64,000 nucleotides of DNA from Candidatus Saccharimonadota bacterium (GTDB lineage: Bacteria; Patescibacteriota; Saccharimonadia; Saccharimonadales; Saccharimonadaceae), in the NCBI GenBank assembly GCA_905373835.1, contig CAJPUN010000004.1:12174-76173 (forward strand). Reading direction: 5' to 3'. Below the pieces are notes generated by a model. The model searched no databases and had not been told where the DNA came from. It saw only the letters and a list, made by a program, of their open reading frames with translations. The position numbers and the translations under genes are program-made. Of this stretch, positions 43,592-52,451 are shown in pieces. Each line of letters begins with the position of its first letter. Position 1 is the first letter of the stretch.

Positions 43592-44803
43592 CTATGGCCT
43601 TCTAAGCCAATCTTCGCGAAAGACTGCACCAAGGTCTATTATTACCCTCTTTGCCGACCACTCGTCTTCTGCTTGTAGGCTCGTAGACGCCTCTTGCGTC
43701 TCTGTGAGGCTCCCAAGATAGGCAATGCGCGGCTCATACGCACGTATCGTCTCTGGGTCATCTATAATGCCATACGCACTGAGCTCGGCAGCAGTGGCTG
43801 GCTGGGCTACTGCTTGCACCATCCCAACAACCTTCATCTCGCCAGATGGAGTACGCACAACGACCACACCGCCCGACATACCGGGCAAAACGGCATCATC
43901 TAGCCCATCAACATCATTGGCATCCTTGGCCGACCGCTCAAGGCCCGAGATTACGGCCATCTTGCCATCAGCCCCGCGCTGCCCAGCAGGGAGAAGCACA
44001 TCGACCTGCGGTGTGGCGATCGGTTGCCCCCACTCCACCGGCGCACCCGCAGGGAAGCCCACCGCAAAGAATGGCTGGCCAGCCTGTGTCGCTGCCGCTA
44101 TCTCCTCATCTGTTGCAAGCTGGAGTGATGAGCTATCTGGCAGCGCGTCACGCGGCCTCAGTGCCGCTACATCAGGCATGCCAGAGCTCCATTGACCTTC
44201 GGGCGGTGCTTCGCGATTATGGCAGCCTTTTTGTATCTTATGAGTCTGGCCATCCGTCGTGCGGAAGGTAATGTCTGTTTGGCGGATAGTATACTTATTC
44301 GACACCACATGGGCAGCCGTCATCACCATAGGTGTGCCATCTGACATTGCTATGATGTAGCCACTGCCAGTGATATCCACGCTGCCCGCCTCCGCCATAT
44401 TATGAGCGTGAGCTTCTATCTTGACGATGGAGTGCTGCACTGCCTGCAAAGCCTCCTGCTTTTGCTGCTCCAGCGACTCGCGATCGCCCAGCGCTTCAGC
44501 TATGCCCACCGGTGAGCGCTGAGCTACCGTCTCAGGCTGCGTGAGGTCAAGCGACGAAGATCGGCCAACTGCCATGCATGGCGGCAGTGGCTCATATGGC
44601 CGCTGCGCCTCGCGTTGAGCATGCTTGGCATAGACCACACCAGCCATTGGCATGCAGCCAATTGTTGCGCCTACCACTGCACTAATTACCTTTTTGCCAA
44701 AATTCTTTTTCTGCTCTCGCTGGAGTTGCAGACGCTCCATTCGCGTCCCGGGGCGAGGCGAACATGAATGAGAATTATGTTCTCGAACTGCCATTTCTGT
44801 CAT
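43592..44803 (-). CDS. Membrane-anchored trypsin-like serine protease
   Basis: A 403-residue S1-type protease. A cytosolic basic segment and one membrane helix (about 38-58) place the protease outside. The triad is His165 (VMTAAHVV), Asp211 (GMPDVAALRPRD) and Ser310 (GLDDAVLPGMSGGVVVV). A helical stretch (SLEQQKQEALQAVQHSIVKIEAHAHN) precedes the domain. No PDZ domain, so it differs from HtrA/DegP. Likely substrate: surface or host proteins; unknown. ATG at 44803; an internal ATG at residue 22 is an alternative. Confidence 0.85.
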   Translation of the reverse strand: MTEMAVREHNSHSCSPRPGTRMERLQLQREQKKNFGKKVISAVVGATIGCMPMAGVVYAKHAQREAQRPYEPLPPCMAVGRSSSLDLTQPETVAQRSPVGIAEALGDRESLEQQKQEALQAVQHSIVKIEAHAHNMAEAGSVDITGSGYIIAMSDGTPMVMTAAHVVSNKYTIRQTDITFRTTDGQTHKIQKGCHNREAPPEGQWSSGMPDVAALRPRDALPDSSSLQLATDEEIAAATQAGQPFFAVGFPAGAPVEWGQPIATPQVDVLLPAGQRGADGKMAVISGLERSAKDANDVDGLDDAVLPGMSGGVVVVRTPSGEMKVVGMVQAVAQPATAAELSAYGIIDDPETIRAYEPRIAYLGSLTETQEASTSLQAEDEWSAKRVIIDLGAVFREDWLRRP

Positions 44804-45511
44804 GGTTTGGCCATTATAGCGCTTTGCGGGGGTAAATACAAATTCAGTTAAGGTGATTTATTATTTATATTTATCTCGGTACTGCACAAGCAGGGAGTTA
44901 ACATCACACAGCTCTAGCACCTTACTATGCATGCCAAGCACTTCTTACATATATCCCACTTGAATAAATAATAAGTTCACTGCGTAATAACAGAGAAAAA
45001 TATGGTGAAAAGTATTGTTCGGCCATAGATTTTGTGTGCGCTGAGCTATACACGGACGCCCGATAAGAGCGCATGTCAATCATACAAAGTTTTGACTTGC
45101 ACTCTTGCTTATCTGTGCAGTATGAGCGCTTGCACCCTCATAAGCCACGACACCGCTATAGCAGCTTTCTTCTTAATAGCTAACTCATTCTCATTATAAT
45201 ATTCCGTCTAGGGCTAAACCTCATCGGTGCAAAGGTGTTTTGTGCCACACCAGAGGGTATAGTAACGCAAGGGAAGGACTACTTATTGAATCTTCTGCAC
45301 GCGAAAGCCTTACAATCTTTACGATGATGACTATTAGCTCTGTCGACAGAGTAAAACCTACCAGGGTATTAGCCACTACCACAGATACCAGCTACCTTTG
45401 CCTTGATAGCACATGTCACAAACCAGAGCAATTCACAGCACCTTCGCACACCAAAGTAAATCAGCTTAGAATAACTAATGCGCGACTAGATCATCACCAA
45501 CTCACCCCAAC
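44804..45511. other. AT-rich intergenic region, no supported gene
   Basis: About 700 bases with no SD-led or promoter-led frame that I trust. A 95-codon frame (45240-45527, +) runs into a hairpin and has a composition unlike the neighbours, so I left it out. The right end borders a candidate minus-strand ncRNA. Confidence 0.35.
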
Positions 45512-45790
45512 AAAAAAGCGCTCATAGTAAGGGTGGGCATCACTATGAGCGCTTGGTTTGCCCTTCGTCCCACCCAATCAGGGTATACGTGATCTACTCA
45601 CACATACGAGATCCGCTGGACAAAGGGGTTAGTAAGCACACAACCCTGTCTAACGGTGCTGCAGTGGAGGGTAGATAACTACAGCACAGATTGTGTGCAA
45701 CCTAACACGTTACCTTCGTGAAAACACTGGGGTAACTATGTTAAAATAGGGGGTATAAGGTACTTGAACGAGCTTGCGCTCAATCAATCA
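45512..45790 (-). ncRNA. Candidate structured ncRNA with intrinsic terminator
   Basis: The minus strand carries a promoter TTGACA (45820-45825), 17 bases, TAGTAT (45797-45802), and about 280 bases later a perfect 13-bp terminator hairpin, AAGCGCTCATAGT/ACTATGAGCGCTT (45516-45528 with 45542-45554), then TTTTTT. Between them lies a rod-like fold: GCACACAA/TTGTGTGC enclosing GTGCTG/CAGCAC, with GTTAG/CTAAC and AAGG/CCTT further out, and GTTACC/GGTAAC beside it. The terminator loop GGGTGGG (plus-strand 45531-45537) could also pair with CCCACCC (45569-45575). The long rod with bulges is reminiscent of 6S RNA. No conserved RNase P, tmRNA or SRP words found. Confidence 0.5.
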
Positions 45791-45810
45791 CTTATGATAC
45801 TAGCACCCGC

Positions 45811-45825
45811 TTGACAAAATGTCAA
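45811..45825. promoter_or_regulatory. Palindrome TTGACA-AAA-TGTCAA before dprA
   Basis: A 6-3-6 inverted repeat. Its right arm is the -35 of the candidate ncRNA promoter on the minus strand. It could be an operator, or simply two -35 elements back to back. Confidence 0.35.
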
Positions 45826-45843
45826 CACTTTTCAGCACAAATC

Positions 45844-46722
45844 ATGCAACAGATCAATCACACCACACCACAAGCCCACCAATACCTCAATCCACTCTGC
45901 CATATTGCCAAGCCACCGCAGCAGATTCACTACCTCGGCACGCTACCCGAGGAACGTCGCCCGAGCGTGGCGATCGTTGGGTCGCGCCGGCCCACGCGCT
46001 ACGGCCGGGAAGTGACGGAGCAGTTCGCCCGCGAGCTGACCCGCCAAGGGGTGATCATCATCAGTGGGCTCGCTCTTGGGATTGATAGCATTGCACACCA
46101 GGCCTGCGTGGCAGTGGGTGGCACGACGATTGCTGTGCTGGGCAATGGCTTGCCGCGGATCTATCCAGCTAATCATACTGCGCTTGCGGGCGACATCGTG
46201 GCTAAGGGTGGGGCAGTGGTCTCGGAGCACTTGGCGGGGGATGGCTACCGCTTTGGCAGCTGGAGCTTCCTCGAGCGCAACCGCCTCGTCGCTGGCCTAG
46301 CTGACGTCGTCATTATCACCGAGGCGGCCGAGCGCAGTGGCACGCTCAACACTGCTGCCCACGCACTCGAGCAAGGCAAGGACGTCTTTGCGGTGCCAGG
46401 CAATATCACCAGCCCACTCTCGCAGGGCTGCAATAACCTCCTCAAGCAAGGCGCGTTGCCCGCCACCAGCCCAGCCGATATCCTTGCCGTCATGACCATC
46501 ACACCGCCCCAGCGCCAGCAGAGCGAGAATGCCACTCTGCCGCTGGGTAGCACACCGCTCGAGGCTGCCATCATCAAGCTGCTACGCCAAGGCCTGCGCG
46601 ACGGCGAAGAAATGCAGCGCCGCCTAGGCACACCCATCAGCGAGTTTACCATTGCACTGACAATGCTGGAGATTAACGGCGTTATCCGCTCACTTGGTGC
46701 CAACCAGTGGACATTGGCTTAG
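45844..46722 (+). CDS. dprA: DNA processing protein DprA (Smf)
   Basis: A 292-residue protein that loads RecA on incoming single-stranded DNA during natural transformation. The Rossmann-like core has VAIVGSRRPTRYGREVTEQFA, IISGLALGIDSIAHQACVAVGGTTIAVLGNGLPRIYP, GSWSFLERNRLVAGLADVVIITEAAERSGTLNTAAHALEQGKDVFAVPG and GCNNLLKQGA. A C-terminal winged helix (about 235-292) follows. I prefer ATG 45844; the frame is open from TTG 45811 but that start lies inside the TTGACA palindrome. Its presence suggests competence; no other com gene is in view. Confidence 0.94.
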   Translation: MQQINHTTPQAHQYLNPLCHIAKPPQQIHYLGTLPEERRPSVAIVGSRRPTRYGREVTEQFARELTRQGVIIISGLALGIDSIAHQACVAVGGTTIAVLGNGLPRIYPANHTALAGDIVAKGGAVVSEHLAGDGYRFGSWSFLERNRLVAGLADVVIITEAAERSGTLNTAAHALEQGKDVFAVPGNITSPLSQGCNNLLKQGALPATSPADILAVMTITPPQRQQSENATLPLGSTPLEAAIIKLLRQGLRDGEEMQRRLGTPISEFTIALTMLEINGVIRSLGANQWTLA

Positions 46723-46725
46723 TAT

Positions 46726-46742
46726 TATGGTACAGTACCATA
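46726..46742. promoter_or_regulatory. Perfect palindrome TATGGTACAGTACCATA
   Basis: An 8-1-8 inverted repeat, 3 bases after the dprA stop and 4 bases before the next ATG. It may be an operator or a short hairpin controlling the phosphatidyltransferase gene. Confidence 0.45.
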
Positions 46743-46746
46743 TACT

Positions 46747-47457
46747 ATGGCAACAGCAGAGCAAACCCCAAGACGACGCGAATATCACATGAGAGATATT
46801 CCTACTGTGCCAAATGCCATCTCGGCTACTGGGCTAGGGTTAGTAGCTGCTGGTGCTCAGAAATTTGACACTGCGACAAAGGAGAACGACAAAGCTGGCC
46901 AGATCATTGGCGCACTCATGATACTTGGTGGTCGTATATGCGACCTAACAGATGGCCCAACAGCACGACTCCTTGGCCAAGAGAGTGACGTTGGTGCAGG
47001 GGCTGATGCTGGATGCGACAAAGCGGCTATGGCTATTATTATTGCACTACTCGTCAAGCACAATATCATGCCCAAGCCAGTTTTGGCGACAATTGCCACT
47101 AAGAATGCCGTCAATGCTGGTGCGACCGTCTATCATGGCCTCACAAATGATGAAGCCTTCCGTACGCCAAAATCCGGCAAGTTCAGTATGGCAGCAGATA
47201 ATATAGCAATTGCTGCCTATTTTCTCAAGTCGCTCGCTCCTGAAGGGAGCAAGCTTGAGCGTTGTGCTGGTGTAGCAGCACTAGGGTCAGTTGCTGTAGG
47301 TGCTGTCCTTGGTATTGCCGCTGCGAAGGATTATCTCACTGGCCACTATGCCAAAGCTAAAGACTACAGCAAATCTACCGAGTCTACCCCAACAACACAC
47401 ACCTCACCACGACGACCTCGCACCCGTATGCGTCACAAACGCCGCGTGCGTGGGTGA
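46747..47457 (+). CDS. CDP-alcohol phosphatidyltransferase family
   Basis: A 236-residue membrane enzyme of the CDP-OH-P family, which joins an alcohol to phosphatidyl from CDP-diacylglycerol. The full signature D-G-x2-A-R-x8-G-x3-D-x3-D is present as DGPTARLLGQESDVGAGADAGCD (residues 69-91, broken here only by the length of the motif), with all three acidic ligands. Several hydrophobic helices follow and the C-terminus is Thr/Arg-rich and basic. Likely products include phosphatidylglycerolphosphate or phosphatidylinositol phosphate, but the alcohol cannot be assigned. Confidence 0.85.
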   Translation: MATAEQTPRRREYHMRDIPTVPNAISATGLGLVAAGAQKFDTATKENDKAGQIIGALMILGGRICDLTDGPTARLLGQESDVGAGADAGCDKAAMAIIIALLVKHNIMPKPVLATIATKNAVNAGATVYHGLTNDEAFRTPKSGKFSMAADNIAIAAYFLKSLAPEGSKLERCAGVAALGSVAVGAVLGIAAAKDYLTGHYAKAKDYSKSTESTPTTHTSPRRPRTRMRHKRRVRG

Positions 47458-47740
47458 TGCGATTGATGATTCGTGCAGCATTCTTTATCGATAGCCAGGC
47501 TTCTTATATATTTCCACACTATCAGCAATACCCTTACCTATAGACCAGGGAGGGGGAGAGGGTATCCGAACTAACCTCCATATATTTTCTTGTGTGGTGA
47601 GTTGCCGGGAGAGTCGATAGTGGAGTGTTGCGGCTCAAGATGCACCCCATTTGCATTCCATTCTACTTTGCGGTATCATAGGCGCTTGATTAGATAGATT
47701 AATAGCAAGCATATAACTATAACAAGCGAGTAGATAATCA

Positions 47741-50116
47741 ATGAGCAAACACACACAACTAGTCATCGTCGAGAGCCCCGCCAAGGCCAAGACAATTGAG
47801 CGCTACCTGGGCGGGGAATATCAGGTGCTCTCGAGCGTAGGGCACATTCGCGCCATCCCCAAAAAGACCAAGGATGGACAACCGCCGATCGATATCAAAA
47901 ACGACTTCAAGACCGTCTACGAGATCGATCCAGACAAGAAGAAGGTCATCACCGAGCTCAAGAAGGCCGTGAAGGCGGTTGGAGCAGACAATGTGTGGCT
48001 CGCAACCGATGAAGACCGCGAAGGGGAGGCAATTGCCTGGCACCTGTGCGAAGTCCTTGGCCTAGACCCACAGCGCACCAAGCGCATCACGTTCCATGAG
48101 ATTACCAAGCCCGCCATCGAGGCAGCCATCAAACAACCTCGCACTGTAGATATGCAGCTCGTGGAGGCGCAGCAGGCACGGCAGATCCTCGACCGCATCG
48201 TGGGCTTCGAGCTGAGCCCTGTGGTGTGGCGCAAGGTGCCGGGTGGCAAATCAGCTGGCCGTGTGCAAAGCCCAGCGGTCCGCCTGCTTGTGGAGCGCGA
48301 GCGCGAGATTCGCGACTTTGCGAGTAGTGCACAGTTCCGCGTAACGGCGCATTTTGTCGTAGATGGCGAGGAGCTCAAGGCCGAGCTCAAGCAGCGCTTC
48401 GACAGCGAGCAAGCCGCCCACGACTTCTTGACGGGGCTGAGTGGTGCTCGTTTCACCGTCAGCAGCATTACCAAGACGCCCAGTACGCGCAACCCCGCTG
48501 CACCATTTACCACCAGTACCCTCCAGCAGGAGGCCAATAGCAAGCTCGGCATGGGCAGCCGCGCTACCATGGCGAGTGCCCAGAAGCTCTACCAAGAGGG
48601 GCTCATCACCTATATGCGTACCGATAGTGTCAATCTCAGCCGTCAGGCCATTGCCGCCAGCCGCACATACATTACTCAGCAGTTTGGCGCTGACTATTCG
48701 CACAGCCGCACCTTCGTCACGAAGTCAGCTGGTGCCCAAGAGGCTCACGAAGCTATCCGCCCGACCGACATCGCCCGCGAATCCGTCGCTGGCAGTAGCT
48801 ACGATCAAAAGCTCTACGACCTCATCCGCCGGCGCACCCTAGCCAGCCAAATGGCCGCTGCGAAGCTAGAGAACACCACCATTACCATCAGCATCGACAG
48901 CACGCAGCTCGAAGCCGAGAAAACACTCATCTTTGAGGCAAAGGGTCAGACAGTGCTGTTTGATGGCTTTTTGCGCGTCTATGGCGGTAAGGATTCGACC
49001 ATCCTGCCATCAGTCAGCCAGCACACCACCCTTGAGCTCGCACAGGCTGAGGCGCGGCAGGTCTTTGCCCGCCCACCAGCGCGCTACACTGAGGGGACGC
49101 TCGTCAAGAAGCTTGAGGAGCTTGGCATTGGCCGGCCTAGCACCTACGCCACCATCATGAACACCATCCAGACTCGTGGCTATGCCGAGCGAGGCGAGAG
49201 CGAGGGTGAACCACGCGATGTCATCGTCCTGGAGCGCAGCGGTGAGACACCGAGCGATAATACCCCTGTCGTCACTCGTCGCATCGTCCAAGAAAAAACT
49301 GGTGCTACCCGTGGCAAACTACTGCCCACCCCAGCGGGCGAGCTAATCGCTGGCTTCTTGACGAACCATTTCGACCCCATCATCGACTATGGCTTTACCG
49401 CCCGCGTCGAGACCGACTTCGACAACATCGCTGCCAGCAAGCTTGCGCGCAATGCCATGCTGCGCCAATTTTACGAGCCCTTCCACGAGCTCATCGAAAA
49501 ATCTGGCGACATCGACCGCAGCACCGTCGGTGCGCACCGCGAGGTTGGCACCCACCCCAAGACTGGCAAGCCGATCTTTGCCCGCTTTGGACGTTTTGGG
49601 CCGATGCTACAGCTGGGCAGTAGCGAGGATAAGACAACTAAGCCACAGTTTGCGCCACTCCCCAAGGGTGAGCGCATCGAGACCGTCACGCTCGAGCAAG
49701 CTCTCAAGGCCTTCGAACTACCACGTACTGTTGGCACCACTGAGGATGGTCAGACCATCAAGGCAAACGTTGGGCGCTTTGGGCCGTACATTCAGGTAGG
49801 CAAGCTCTACGTCAGCCTGAAGGAGCATGACCCACGCGACATTACCGAAGCCGAGGCTCGCGTGCTCTACGCCGCCAAGCTCAAGGCCGAGGCAGAGAAG
49901 CACATCGCCGATTTTGGCGCTATCAAAATCCTCAAGGGACGCTGGGGGCCATATGTGACTGACGGCAAGACCAACGCACGTATACCCAAGGATACTGATC
50001 CAACAACTCTGGATGAGGCGCAAGCCCGCGAAATCTTGGCCGCCGCACCACCCAAACGAAGCCGGCGCAAGACCGCAGCCCGCACCACCACCACACGCAA
50101 GAAGCGCACCGCCTAG
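47741..50116 (+). CDS. topA: DNA topoisomerase I
   Basis: A 791-residue type IA topoisomerase that relaxes negative supercoils. The TOPRIM domain has LVIVESPAKAKTIERYLG and ATDEDREGEAIAWHLCE. The active-site Tyr291 is in EGLITYMRTDSVNLS. LEELGIGRPSTYATIMNTIQTRGY is conserved. Instead of Cys4 zinc fingers, the C-terminus has repeated domains with FGRFGPMLQLG, VGRFGPYIQVG and KGRWGPYVTDGKTNARIPK, a form found in many bacteria, ending with a Lys/Arg/Thr tail. Single gene, with no strong promoter noted in the 280 bases upstream. Confidence 0.97.
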   Translation: MSKHTQLVIVESPAKAKTIERYLGGEYQVLSSVGHIRAIPKKTKDGQPPIDIKNDFKTVYEIDPDKKKVITELKKAVKAVGADNVWLATDEDREGEAIAWHLCEVLGLDPQRTKRITFHEITKPAIEAAIKQPRTVDMQLVEAQQARQILDRIVGFELSPVVWRKVPGGKSAGRVQSPAVRLLVEREREIRDFASSAQFRVTAHFVVDGEELKAELKQRFDSEQAAHDFLTGLSGARFTVSSITKTPSTRNPAAPFTTSTLQQEANSKLGMGSRATMASAQKLYQEGLITYMRTDSVNLSRQAIAASRTYITQQFGADYSHSRTFVTKSAGAQEAHEAIRPTDIARESVAGSSYDQKLYDLIRRRTLASQMAAAKLENTTITISIDSTQLEAEKTLIFEAKGQTVLFDGFLRVYGGKDSTILPSVSQHTTLELAQAEARQVFARPPARYTEGTLVKKLEELGIGRPSTYATIMNTIQTRGYAERGESEGEPRDVIVLERSGETPSDNTPVVTRRIVQEKTGATRGKLLPTPAGELIAGFLTNHFDPIIDYGFTARVETDFDNIAASKLARNAMLRQFYEPFHELIEKSGDIDRSTVGAHREVGTHPKTGKPIFARFGRFGPMLQLGSSEDKTTKPQFAPLPKGERIETVTLEQALKAFELPRTVGTTEDGQTIKANVGRFGPYIQVGKLYVSLKEHDPRDITEAEARVLYAAKLKAEAEKHIADFGAIKILKGRWGPYVTDGKTNARIPKDTDPTTLDEAQAREILAAAPPKRSRRKTAARTTTTRKKRTA

Positions 50117-50135
50117 CCCGGCGACCTCTCGTATA

Positions 50136-50168
50136 CCAGCGGCTCCTCTGTACTGGCCGCTGGTTTTT
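50136..50168 (+). terminator. Terminator of topA
   Basis: CCAGCGGC (50136-50143) pairs with GCCGCTGG (50156-50163), followed by TTTTT. Confidence 0.85.
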
Positions 50169-50279
50169 CTATGTCAGCCCGCATTGCTGCGAGCCCGTCA
50201 ACTGCCCCGTCATGCTCGCCACATCACTTGCAAATGAAAAGCCTCAAAAAATTGTTTACCATAAGCGTAAAGTGTGTGC

Positions 50280-50285
50280 TATAAT
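50280..50285 (+). promoter_or_regulatory. -10 before a micro-ORF upstream of the sigma4-HARE gene
   Basis: TGcTATAAT ends 6 bases before ATG 50292, which opens a 26-codon frame. Confidence 0.5.
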
Positions 50286-50291
50286 AGTTCT

Positions 50292-50372
50292 ATGATGAAA
50301 CGATTGACTTATATCACCTATTATTCTATAATCAAATGTAAGAAGTGCGAGTGGGCATTTGCAAGCAACTGA
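50292..50372 (+). CDS. 26-codon leader ORF
   Basis: Starts ATG ATG AAA, encodes a short Tyr/Lys-rich peptide with a Cys-x2-Cys (KCKKCEW) and stops at TGA 50370-50372. It is leaderless by position. AGAAGGAA follows right after the stop and serves as SD for the next gene. Like the 19-codon ORF at 8883, it may couple leaderless entry to the downstream start or act as an attenuator. Confidence 0.45.
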   Translation: MMKRLTYITYYSIIKCKKCEWAFASN

Positions 50373-50394
50373 GAAGGAAATGGAGAACCGAATC

Positions 50395-51480
50395 ATGAAC
50401 CAATCAACCAAACAACCAACCGAAATTTTTGCCGCGTCGATCGCTACCATCCTTGATGCAGTCGGCGAAGAACACGACCGCGAGCGCGAGATCATCGTGC
50501 GTCGCTTTGGCCTCAAAGAGCGCCGCGAAACGCTCGAGCAGATCGGCGAGCTGCTCGGTATTACGCGTGAGCGTGTCCGCCAGCTCGAGAAGGCCATCGT
50601 GGTGCGCCTCAAGCTTGCTGCCGAAGCAGGTGAGCTAGAGGGCCTGCACGACGCCGAGCGCCTCATCATCCGCGACCTCTCCGAGAATGGCCGCGTTGGA
50701 CGCGTCTCAGACATCACACAGCGCCTGCTAGACGTCGAGACACCCACGGTGCAGCAGCGCGCCCACATCGCCTTCATTGGTGAAGTGTCAGCCCGCCTCA
50801 CCCCCATCAATGAGACCGACAAATACCACCAAGGCCTGGCCATTGCCGAATACGGCGACGAGAAGGCGGTGCGAAGCCGTGTGGATGAGATCGTTGCCGC
50901 CATCAAGCAGCATGGCGCGCCCATCAGCCTCGAAGCGCTGCATGACCAACTCACCTACGAGAACCCCAACCAAGTGCGCGGCCTCGCTAGCCTCTCTACC
51001 CAGCTGGCCCACCTCAAAGACATGTGGGGCCTGAGCAAGTGGCCAACCGTTAATCCCAAGAATATCCGCGACAAGATCTACGTCGTCCTGCTGGATGAGG
51101 GGAAGCCGCTGCACTTTAGCGAGATTGCTCAGCGCATCAAGGAAAGCACTTTCAAGCGCCGTAACGTCACCAAGCAAGCCATCCACAACGAGCTCATCAA
51201 AGACAAGCGCTTCATCCTCATCGGCCGCGGTATTTATGCGCTCGACATCTGGGGTTATAGCCAAGGCACTGTAGCTGACATCATTGCTGGTATCTTGCGC
51301 GACGAGGGTGGCCCACTACACCGCGACGAGATCGTCAAGCGCGTTCTCAAGAGCCGCCAGGTCAAGGAGACCACCATCCTTCTTAATCTCCAAAGCAAAC
51401 CGCTCTTCAAGCGCGTTGCCAAAGCCACCTACGCCCTCGAACCACCCAAGGAGCAAGCAGAGGCGGTCGCAGCAGCGTAG
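50395..51480 (+). CDS. Sigma-70 region 4-like protein fused to HARE-HTH domains
   Basis: About 361 residues. Near the N-terminus EREIIVRRFGLKERRETLEQIGELLGITRERVRQLEKAIVVRL is a sigma region 4 helix-turn-helix that would contact -35 elements or RNA polymerase. Regions 1-3 are missing. The C-terminal half has winged-helix HARE-HTH-type repeats (KPLHFSEIAQRIKE and GPLHRDEIVKRVLK), as in the RNA polymerase delta subunit. It is probably a transcription regulator acting on RNA polymerase. Start: ATG 50395 has GGAG 9 bases upstream; ATG 50380 with AAGGAA is an alternative. A leaderless 26-codon ORF precedes it. Confidence 0.85.
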   Translation: MNQSTKQPTEIFAASIATILDAVGEEHDREREIIVRRFGLKERRETLEQIGELLGITRERVRQLEKAIVVRLKLAAEAGELEGLHDAERLIIRDLSENGRVGRVSDITQRLLDVETPTVQQRAHIAFIGEVSARLTPINETDKYHQGLAIAEYGDEKAVRSRVDEIVAAIKQHGAPISLEALHDQLTYENPNQVRGLASLSTQLAHLKDMWGLSKWPTVNPKNIRDKIYVVLLDEGKPLHFSEIAQRIKESTFKRRNVTKQAIHNELIKDKRFILIGRGIYALDIWGYSQGTVADIIAGILRDEGGPLHRDEIVKRVLKSRQVKETTILLNLQSKPLFKRVAKATYALEPPKEQAEAVAAA

Positions 51481-51712
51481 CTCTAGACAAACAATACACC
51501 AATAAGAGACGGAGCGATGAGAGCTTCGTCTCTTTTGGTTATAATAGGTATGGCTACAATAATGGTACGAGGTCTATCCAGGATAATTCATCTCGATAGA
51601 TGAAGCGCCTGGCAGGGTATTGGCTATTGGTTTTGGTCATAGCAAACGCAGTTTCTTATTCAATTTTGATATAACAGGTGGAATATATATATCATGCTAG
51701 AATACTGCCATT

Positions 51713-52451
51713 ATGACAATCTATTCATCTCACACCTACACCGTCACCGACCAAGCAGCCCGCTGGAACGCTAATTCCGCAGCACGTCTGCACGAATTAG
51801 GATCAAACGACGACCCATCGTATCGGGCGCTCTCGCATCTTATCCTGCAGAAACTGACCGGATTATTACCGGACGGTCATGGTAGCGTACTTGATGTTGG
51901 CTGTGGCATTGGGTTTTTGTCCAGCCATATTGCATCACTTGGTTTTACGGTAGTTGGAATTGATCCAGCTGATCAAGGTATTGAGATTGCTTCCACAACG
52001 CATACACAGCCTCATCTTCAATTTGAAGCCACGTCTCTTGAAGACTATGCCTACAACCATCCCAACGCTTCCTTTGATGCACTCGTGGCAAATATGGTGT
52101 TGCATTGTGTGCCAAACCACTATTCATTCTTTGCCGCAGCAGCTCGGCTTCTTGCGGCTGACGGTGCGTTTATAGCAACATTGCCCAACCCCAGATACCT
52201 ATCTGCCAGGAAGAAGCGATGTAGATGTATCTGACTATAACATGCAAACATCTTACGTCTTTGAAATCCCGTTTCGGATTCATGGCAAGGACGCGCATCC
52301 AGAGCGAGTTCTTTTCTTTCATCGGCCAATGAAGGAATATATTGCTGCGGCTACGGAGGCAGGATTAGCGGTGTCGGATTTCTCGGTGCCTGAGCACATT
52401 GGTGTTGGGCGAGCCAAACGCATCTCAGTGCTCATCCTCACAAAAGCATAA
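51713..52451 (+). pseudogene. SAM-dependent methyltransferase with frameshift
   Basis: The first frame (51713-52234) gives 173 residues of a class I methyltransferase: SVLDVGCGIGFLSSHIASLGFTVVGIDPAD (motif I and acidic loop), ASFDALVANMVLHCVPN, AARLLAADGAFIATLPNP. It ends abnormally in RKKRCRCI. The rest of the fold continues in another frame at about 52200-52451 (SYVFEIPFRIHGKDAHPERVLFFHRP ... ISVLILTKA). One base change near 52200-52210 would restore about 245 residues. It is either recently inactivated or carries a sequence error. A TAGAAT -10 lies about 9 bases before the ATG. Confidence 0.75.

Noticed and set aside
45240..45527. 95-codon frame before the candidate ncRNA
   Set aside because: No SD, odd composition, and its end lies in the terminator hairpin of the minus-strand RNA.
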